Of a stretch of 64,000 bases of DNA, positions 56,820 to 64,000 are shown one piece after another. A program made the position numbers and the translations under genes. This DNA comes from Papiliotrema nemorosa (taxonomy: Eukaryota > Basidiomycota > Tremellomycetes > Tremellales > Rhynchogastremaceae): assembly GCA_032158125.1 (NCBI GenBank), contig JASKOT010000005.1:310001-374000 (forward strand). The letters are read 5' to 3'. The first letter of the stretch is position 1. Each line of letters starts with the position of its first letter. The notes under the pieces were generated by a model. That model had not been told where the DNA came from. It saw only the letters and a list, made by a program, of their open reading frames with translations, and made no database searches.

Positions 56820-57271
56820 CGTCGTGATCCCCCTTGTCGTATTGAGATGGAAGAGTTAACGAGATCGAGTACGCTCGGGGATCTCGGGCATGAGAACGAG
56901 GATTGAGGTGGGAAGATGAAGGAAATTTGAGCGTCTTTGCCCTGGTACAGAGGGACAATGAGGTCGTATGACCTCAGTGAGGTGTCTATCGAGGCAGTCG
57001 ATGGGCGATGTCGTTAAAGGACAAAGCGATGGGATCGAGGCAGTGTATCCAAGATGTTACTTTGACACTCACACTCACTCGTCGTTCGGCCTCGATCGGG
57101 TAAAATACACCCCCGAATCGGCTGATAACTCTAAAACAAGGAGGATACAAGATAGGCACGCGAGTTTGACTACGTAACAGATCCGGTAGCCCAGACGCGA
57201 GCCTAACTGCCACCCGCGTCTGATCGTCATATCATCTTCAGGTGCTGCTGAGAATCCTCACCCTATCCAAG
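56820..57271. other. Divergent promoter region
   Basis: 452 bp between the regulator and the ArfGAP gene. It has ordinary composition with no distinct element recognised. Confidence 0.45.
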
Positions 57272-58766
57272 ATGGCAGAAAATTATCAGAAGAAGGAGCT
57301 CCTAGCTCTTATGGGATCAGGTGCTAACAAGTGTAAGTTGAGTCACTACCATTGTCTCTGATCCATTGCTCCGACGCTCATGCCTGTATAGTATGTGTAG
57401 ACTGTAATGCCCCTTCGCCTCAATGGGCCAGTGTCAGTTATGGGACATTCATATGTTTAGAATGTTCCGGTATCCATCGAGGTGAGCTCAGCATACTCCA
57501 TCTCGCGAATAGTTTCTCCATGGCTGGGCCGCCTGAACTTGGTCGATGATGCCTAATCTCGCAGGCTTTGGGGTGCACATCTCGTTTGTGAGGAGTATCA
57601 CCATGGACAAGTGGTCGGATGAGCAATTCAAGAAGATGAAGGTGAGCTGATGTATCCATTCTGTCAAAATTGATCGACTGATTCACTTCTACAGCTGGGA
57701 GGCAACGAAAAGTTCAAGGACTTTATGGACAACTACGGTCCAGAAGGCGGTTACAGCAAAGGCATCGGAATGAGCGAGAAATACAATTCTTGGGCTGCTG
57801 CGCAATATCGAGAGAAGGTCCGTCGAGATTTCCTTGCGAGGCTGCGTGCATAAGTCTGATATGTAGCTCTCGGCGGAATGCGCAGATCCACCTCAGGCAT
57901 GGTCCAAATCTTCCCCTCCACCAGGCTTCGGTGTCCCCTCTCGACCTGCTTCAGCTCAAGCTACACGTAAATCCCGCGCAGGAGCGTCCGGTATCGGTTC
58001 ATCTCTCAACCCTTCTCGAGGATCCACCCCGAACCCCGAATACTCTGGAGGAAGCGGAAACGAAGCGTTCTTTGAACGGCTTGGAAATGCCAATTCTTCA
58101 CGACCAGATAACCTTCCCCCATCTCAGGGGGGTAAGTATGCCGGATTCGGAAGTACCCCTGATCCTATCCTGGATTCACCTTATTCTTCTTCTCATCCTT
58201 CTTATTCTACCTCTTCACACTCTGCCCCAACCTTAGAAGAACTGCAACGAAATCCCATCGGGGCAATCAGTAAAGGATGGGGCTTGTTCTCGAGTGCCTT
58301 GGGTAACGCGGCGAAGGAGATCAATGCGTCGGTCGTTCAACCTGGAATGTCGAGAGCTCAACAATTGGCTAACGACAATGCCGGAGAAGATTGGAAGAAG
58401 TATTTGGACTCTGCAACTGCCAATGCCAAGGTGGCGGCCGGATGGGCTGGTCAACGTGCCAACGAAGGTTGGGAGGGTTTGAATCACGTTGCAAAGGAAA
58501 GGGGAGGTGTAGATCTGAATGAGCAGCTGGGCAAATTGGGACTGAACACTCGACAGGACAACGGGTACGGACGGTTGGAAAGGGCGGAAGATGGAGTCAT
58601 CTCGCCTCATGGAGGTCAAGGTGGGAATGACGATTTCTTCGATAGCTGGGACGACCACCCGGCGTCTGCGACAGCCAAGACCCCACAACCAGCAATGGCA
58701 ACACAGACAAACGCACCGGCAAAGAAGGACGACTGGGACAAGGATGACGAGTGGAAGGACTTTTAA
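57272..58766 (+). CDS. ArfGAP, Gcs1/ArfGAP1 type
   Basis: Five exons, 57272-57332, 57392-57481, 57565-57641, 57695-57817 and 57867-58766, encode 416 residues. It is a GTPase-activating protein for Arf1 in Golgi and endosomal transport. The zinc finger [29 protein letters not shown] (CX2CX16CX2C, about 22-50) contains the catalytic Arg and is followed by [17 protein letters not shown]. The C-terminal half is disordered. It has amphipathic segments suited to sensing curved membranes ([15 protein letters not shown] near 265, [16 protein letters not shown] near 320) and a Trp/Asp-rich end ([12 protein letters not shown]). This layout fits Gcs1/ArfGAP1 better than Glo3. A GTAAGT inside the last exon (58133) is not spliced in this model, because reading through keeps a sensible frame. 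Confidence 0.92.
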
Positions 58767-58873
58767 GACGTGAGGGATCGGCGTGGTTCATATATTCCCC
58801 ATATAACAGTATCACTACAATTCAGTTTATCGCCAGGTACAACTTTTGCTACAATTAGAGATTATACAATCTA

Positions 58874-60418
58874 TCAATCGAATTTCGCAATCCCGTCAAA
58901 GTCTGGTCTGCTAACCACGATGTCCGGTACCAGAGCACCGATGACCGCGCCGTACATCATTCCAATGAGATGTGCATTGCAGCCCGGATCAGAAATCGGA
59001 TCGAGAACAGCGTGGAGATCCAGGTGTTCAGGTGCAAAGATCGTTCTCAAGGGTTCTGACGGTCAGTGGTGTCATTCAATGAACGAACGGGCTGATGCTC
59101 ACTTGGAACGACCGTTCCCAGCTGTTCTTCCACCAGACGGCGCATGGTCGCCGCTTCTTCCGGTGTAGGATCTGGTGGTGTAGGCGCGGGATACCCATCT
59201 AGAGGGAAGAGGATCCGTTCCAGAAGATCCACCAGGCGTAATGCTGCGCTAGGCGTGAGGATGTAGAGCTGCAAAGGGTACGGTACCAGACTGCATTTAG
59301 TCAGAATACAGGTGTGCGGGAAGATGTTCAACTCACCGGTCGAGTAACGGTGAGAGGAGGAATACGATGGCCTCGAAGCATCCCCACACAATTCTCAGAG
59401 ACCAGTGACGTCTTCCGAGTCTTCCGTCTACGTTCAGTACCTCTCGTAAGAGCTCGACCCAACAATCCGTCGTTTGGGTATATCGAGTCCTAGGCGCAGC
59501 TGTGAACATTGCACTGAGCCAGATGATCATCGACCACATTTTCATTGCAGACCTTAGAATGCTTCCGAAGGTCGCTGCGATGGTCGATATCACATCTGCG
59601 TGTGCCGCCTTGGTGGGCATTCTTGGAGCCGGGAGAAATCGAAGGAGAAGACCCCACCAGAACCACGGCTCTCCTAGACGTCTCGCCACGCTACCCAAGA
59701 TCGTCCGTCCGATGATCTCCCGCACCATCGATCGTTGAACTACCACTTTGTATTCCTCGGGAGGCAGACTCTTCTTGATGATCGTGTCGGCTAGCGCGGC
59801 GAGCCATACTCCATCCACCACGTACTGTCCCTCCGGGATCACATTTCTCCCAATTTCCTGTTCTCCACTTGGCGCAGGTGCGGCTGAAGCGCAAAGAAGG
59901 GGGAGGTGCGCATGGTAGGCGGTGTATACTGAGCCAGGGATCAGATGTACAGTCTGTCGAGCGTGCCAATATGTCTTCCAATGGAGACTGAGCAAAGCCG
60001 GAAGGTCGTATAGTAGTAACGGGATCAAGGCGTCAGGTTGAGTAGCGAGGTGAGTGAATATAGGGACGAGGATGGGAGCGATGATTTGAGAGTGGATATG
60101 AGGGAGAAGTGACCTGTCGCGGGTGATTCGAGGTAACCAAGAGAGAACATAAGCTCGGAGCGCCAATGCTATCAAGTGGTATATCCTTTATCGTCAGTAG
60201 TCTCCCTGTATCTGTCTGTGGACACATGCGTACCGCTCATTGAGTTGGGTTATCTCGGCACTGTCCCCGGGAACTAGACTTGGCAGAGGTTTGTCAGGAG
60301 GGAACGTGGGGAACAGCAGTCGACGGTGCAAGGGTAGATGAAGCGGTTCCTTCGATGCACTGACTGACCGCGTGGGTGGTGCTGCATGAGCTTTGACAGA
60401 TGGCCCTGGACGACTCAT
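58874..60418 (-). CDS. PXA-domain (sorting nexin-associated) protein
   Basis: Four exons, 60234-60418, 59337-60185, 59103-59290 and 58874-59055, encode 467 residues. After a short disordered N-terminus the protein follows the PXA pattern known from SNX13/14/25-type nexins: ALRAYVLSWLPRITRD, HIHSQIIAPILVPI, LIPLLLYDLPALLSLHWKTYW, and near 225 a block VVVQRSMVREIIGRTILGSVARRLGEPWFWW. C-terminal hydrophobic stretches (MIIWLSAMF, IVFLLSPLLD) could be membrane segments. No PX, RGS or nexin domain follows, so it is a stand-alone PXA protein as found in other fungi. A role at endosomal or ER contact membranes is inferred from family members only. Confidence 0.8.
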
Positions 60419-61439
<1,021 letters not shown>

Positions 61440-61975
61440 ACGTCTCTTCACTTCAACGTGGAGGGATTACGCCTGTGGGGGAAGAGGATGGGGATGGGGA
61501 TGTACCTTCGATTCGCTGTTTACTACTTTTGATTGTTATCTTTTGCTCTCGCGCTTGTAGGTTGGGTGGGATGCCTCAAGGCGATCGATGCATTTTTTAC
61601 CTGTGATATTGCCGCTTGGAGCTTGCTTGAACGAACGGTCGCATCGTTGCACTACTCCGTCTTGCGTGCCTACTGCCTCTTCACAGTCTGTCTACGCCGG
61701 CGTGATCCGCAGTATCGACAGCCTGTAGCAGCCGTGATGAACCTCGTGTTCTTCGCCTCGTGCCCTTACACTTGCCTTTCGAAGAGTCATTCCAGACCAG
61801 ATATGTGCAGCCAAACATCTCGACAACAATGAAGGGATCAAGCGCGACTCCAGGAATTTTGGCAAAGCTTTCCATGCCATATGATTCACTGTGTCTTCTG
61901 ATGATACATGCATGTAGTGAGCTCTGCTTGAGCCACATTCTGAACGTTCGCATCTCCACTGCGTGCAGAAAGCGA
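61440..61975. other. Convergent 3' intergenic region
   Basis: About 535 bp between H4 and GRIM-19 stops. Several short frames exist, none supported. It presumably holds the H4 3' UTR. Confidence 0.45.
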
Positions 61976-62557
61976 TTACAATACGGCAACATTGGAAGGA
62001 GTGTATCGCTTGGTCTTGTACACGCTCTTTCCAGCCTACACATTAGCTCCACAAAGCTTATGCCATGTTGGCCAACTCACCTCCCATCCTTCGACATCCT
62101 TCATAATCTCCTTTTCTCGTGCCAATGCAGCTTGCGTCCTTCTGTACTCGTCTCTATCCCTCTCGGCCAACAACAGCGGGACGAGGTAGATTCTCGACCA
62201 GGTCTTTTCCCTCTCCAATTCCCTGTTCGTCAGTACAGACCATCACGCAGCACTCGAAAGAGCCGAGGTCGGAGCGAGGAGGAATCGACTTGCTTCTTCT
62301 CAATGTTGCCTTGACCGTATCGCCAGAAACCGAATGCGCTAATAGCCATAACACCAGCGAAGATCATGACTCCGGAAGGACCTCGAACGGGCAAGTTCCG
62401 TTTGTACCGGACAGACTCGTACCCACCAGCCGGTGGCATATCCCTACATGTCAACTGCTCGTCCTGCAGCACACCTCGTAGGAAGATTGGGGTGAAGATT
62501 GTCGACTTACTGGAGATGCCCATGAGCAGCTCGGGTATAGCTTGGTCCGCCTGACAT
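61976..62557 (-). CDS. Complex I subunit GRIM-19/NDUFA13
   Basis: Four exons, 62511-62557, 62294-62443, 62081-62222 and 61976-62035, encode 132 residues. It is an accessory subunit of mitochondrial NADH:ubiquinone oxidoreductase. The family blocks are QDMPPAGGYESVRYKRNLPVRGPSG, a single membrane helix (VMIFAGVMAISAFGFW), RYGQGNIEKKELEREKTWSRIYLVPLL and the end YTPSNVAVL. The intron 62223-62293 has a GC donor (GCAAGT), required by the conserved KKELEREKTW junction. Its presence shows that this yeast keeps a proton-pumping complex I. Confidence 0.95.
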
Positions 62558-62966
62558 TTTGATAATCTGACTGGTGAGCCAACAGATAGTTCGAGGTTCG
62601 ACCACTAACTTGATCGATCACTGCCTTGGCTATGTATCGCAGTCCAAGTGTATAGCCAGTTGTAATCGTCGAATCAGTCAGATCACCGGACAAGCGGAGG
62701 GAGGACCACAAGGTACTTCTGAATATTTTATGGGGTGACTTTTCCCCTCTTCATTTTATCCAGGGCGAACCACTGATCAAGTGCGGGGCTCACTCGACCA
62801 TTCTGTCGACATCTAGCCATAAGAGCAGACCAGCAACCCAATGCTGGCGGAGGCCTTCGAGAGCTACCGCCTGCGCCATCATCAGGAGCATGGGAGTGTT
62901 TGTTAGTGAGGATCTCGCAGCGATAAAAGAACAAGCACACGGCATCATCTGCTTGAAGGTGCAACT
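62558..62966. other. Divergent promoter region
   Basis: About 410 bp between GRIM-19 and RTC1. No gene or strong motif is seen. Confidence 0.45.
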
Positions 62967-64000
62967 ATGAACCGGCTAGCCAGTGCATTCTCGCAAGTCA
63001 ATACTCACTCCTGCCGTGGGTTTAGCTGACAGATAGATCCGTCCCGGGCGTGACGAGTGATTCTTCACATCATCCTCCACCTCGTCAGTCCCCCGTCGAG
63101 GCTACATTTTCTAGCCATTCAGACGGAAATCGCCCTCGCCAGAGATCCGTCAGTCCCCATACGGCAATATACGATGATCCTCGTCAAATCCATTATCCAT
63201 CAGGCAGCGGATCATGGGGCAAACATACGCTCACGCTGCCCAAACGACCGGGATTATTGAGACACGTAACGGATGAAGGACTTTCCAGATCTTCCACACC
63301 TCGACCTCATTCTCGGGATAGATCCGGCGGTCATTCCCGTGATCGCCCAGCAAAGGATAAATCGGTCAAGGTGAATGTATTGGTAGATAAGAGTGGAAAC
63401 AAGAGAGGATGGGGGATGAGCACATTACCGGGATCAGGAAGGATCACAGCGATGGTACAGGGTCCAGATGGTAAATATGCGGTCGGAGGTGGGCAGTGTG
63501 AGTACCAAACTCAAGACTTACCGAATCGGGGTCGTAGGCTAAGCAGTCAGATTTGAGGATACTACAGATCAAACCTCCCCCTCAAGGAGACTCCACGCCA
63601 GTGCCACCTGGAAGTACGCCTGAACCACTGGCACGAGGTCCGGGAGGAGCGATTTCCGAGATCACCAATCTGTGGAGAGGTCAATGGGGAGTGAGCAAAG
63701 GTGTCAACGATCTCGATTGGGGTATCGGTTGTGAGTCGAGATCGGTGGGATCAACTCATGCTTATACCAGCGTATTCGACCAAAATCATTAGTGCTTGTC
63801 CGAGTGGGAATATCCTCATTTTCGATGCGAGTCGAGGCAAACTGGAAAAGGAAGTGAGCGGGGGTCATCCGAGACCCATGAACGCTCTGAAGTTCTGTAA
63901 ATCTCCTTCAAATGCGTACATGATCATCTCGGGTGGGATGGAGGGGCAAGCCAAACTCTGGGTGAGCTGATATTGGCGGGCCTCGTAATACAGCTGACCA
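62967..64000 (+). CDS. RTC1: SEA/GATOR2 subunit Rtc1/WDR24, 5' part
   Basis: Exons 62967-62982, 63033-63497, 63551-63730 and 63771-63961 are visible. A fourth intron starts at 63962 and the gene continues beyond the window. Rtc1/WDR24 is a beta-propeller and RING protein of the vacuolar SEACAT/GATOR2 complex that promotes TORC1 activity. A disordered Ser/Arg/Pro-rich N-terminus (about 1-110) precedes WD40 repeats: SGRITAMVQGPDGKYAVGGG, VNDLDWGIGSYSTKIISACPSGNILIFD and HPRPMNALKFC...MIISGGMEGQAKLW. The first exon (16 nt, donor GTGCAT) is inferred because the second exon has no ATG at its start. Confidence 0.82.

Noticed and set aside
57818..58140. Additional intron at GTAAGT in the ArfGAP last exon
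   Set aside because: Reading through gives a continuous, sensible Ser/Pro-rich frame to the conserved C-terminus. No matching acceptor improves it.

Overview
This is nuclear DNA of a basidiomycete yeast, most likely a tremellomycete (Cryptococcus/Kwoniella/Tremella-like). Nearly every conserved gene is cut by many short introns (about 37-55 nt, GTRNGT-type donors, CTRAC/CTGAC-like branch sites, CAG/TAG acceptors). UTP10 has 17 introns, one zinc-cluster regulator 14, ATM1 and MAK21 nine each. Exon coordinates below were worked out by hand from splice signals and reading frame. Every multi-exon model given sums to a whole number of codons, but none has been checked against RNA.

Layout. 1-6.1 kb: a truncated unknown gene and four unrecognised small or low-complexity genes. 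6.5-12.7 kb: KRI1 (ribosome biogenesis), COQ1 (polyprenyl diphosphate synthase) and a secreted polysaccharide lyase family 14-like protein. 13.4-24.9 kb: an unusual island, CpG-poor, AT-richer and full of LTR debris. It holds a secreted calpain-like protein that seems to lack the catalytic residues, and three paralogous intronless genes of a family I do not recognise. 25.1-35.6 kb: ATM1, a 15-exon Zn2Cys6 regulator, TRM5 and a secreted Cys-rich protein. 36.3-64 kb: compact housekeeping DNA with MAK21/NOC1, V-ATPase subunit f, LIN1/CD2BP2, PKR1, UTP10, a PROPPIN, RPB6, a second Zn2Cys6 regulator, an ArfGAP, a PXA-domain protein, histone H4, the complex I subunit GRIM-19 and the 5' part of RTC1/WDR24.

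Shared themes. KRI1, MAK21 and UTP10 all act in ribosome assembly. V-ATPase subunit f and its V0 assembly factor PKR1 lie within 2.7 kb. ATM1, COQ1, GRIM-19 and possibly one TRM5 form act in mitochondria. RTC1, the PROPPIN, ArfGAP, PXA protein and the V-ATPase factors concern endomembranes, vacuole and TORC1 signalling.

The part that looks least described is the 11.5-kb island. Its three paralogs lack introns although their neighbours are intron-dense. Two of them share a 15-bp promoter word at nearly the same distance from a TATA box. The island is depleted of CpG, as expected of long-term cytosine methylation, and carries two solo LTRs with perfect 5-bp target duplications.
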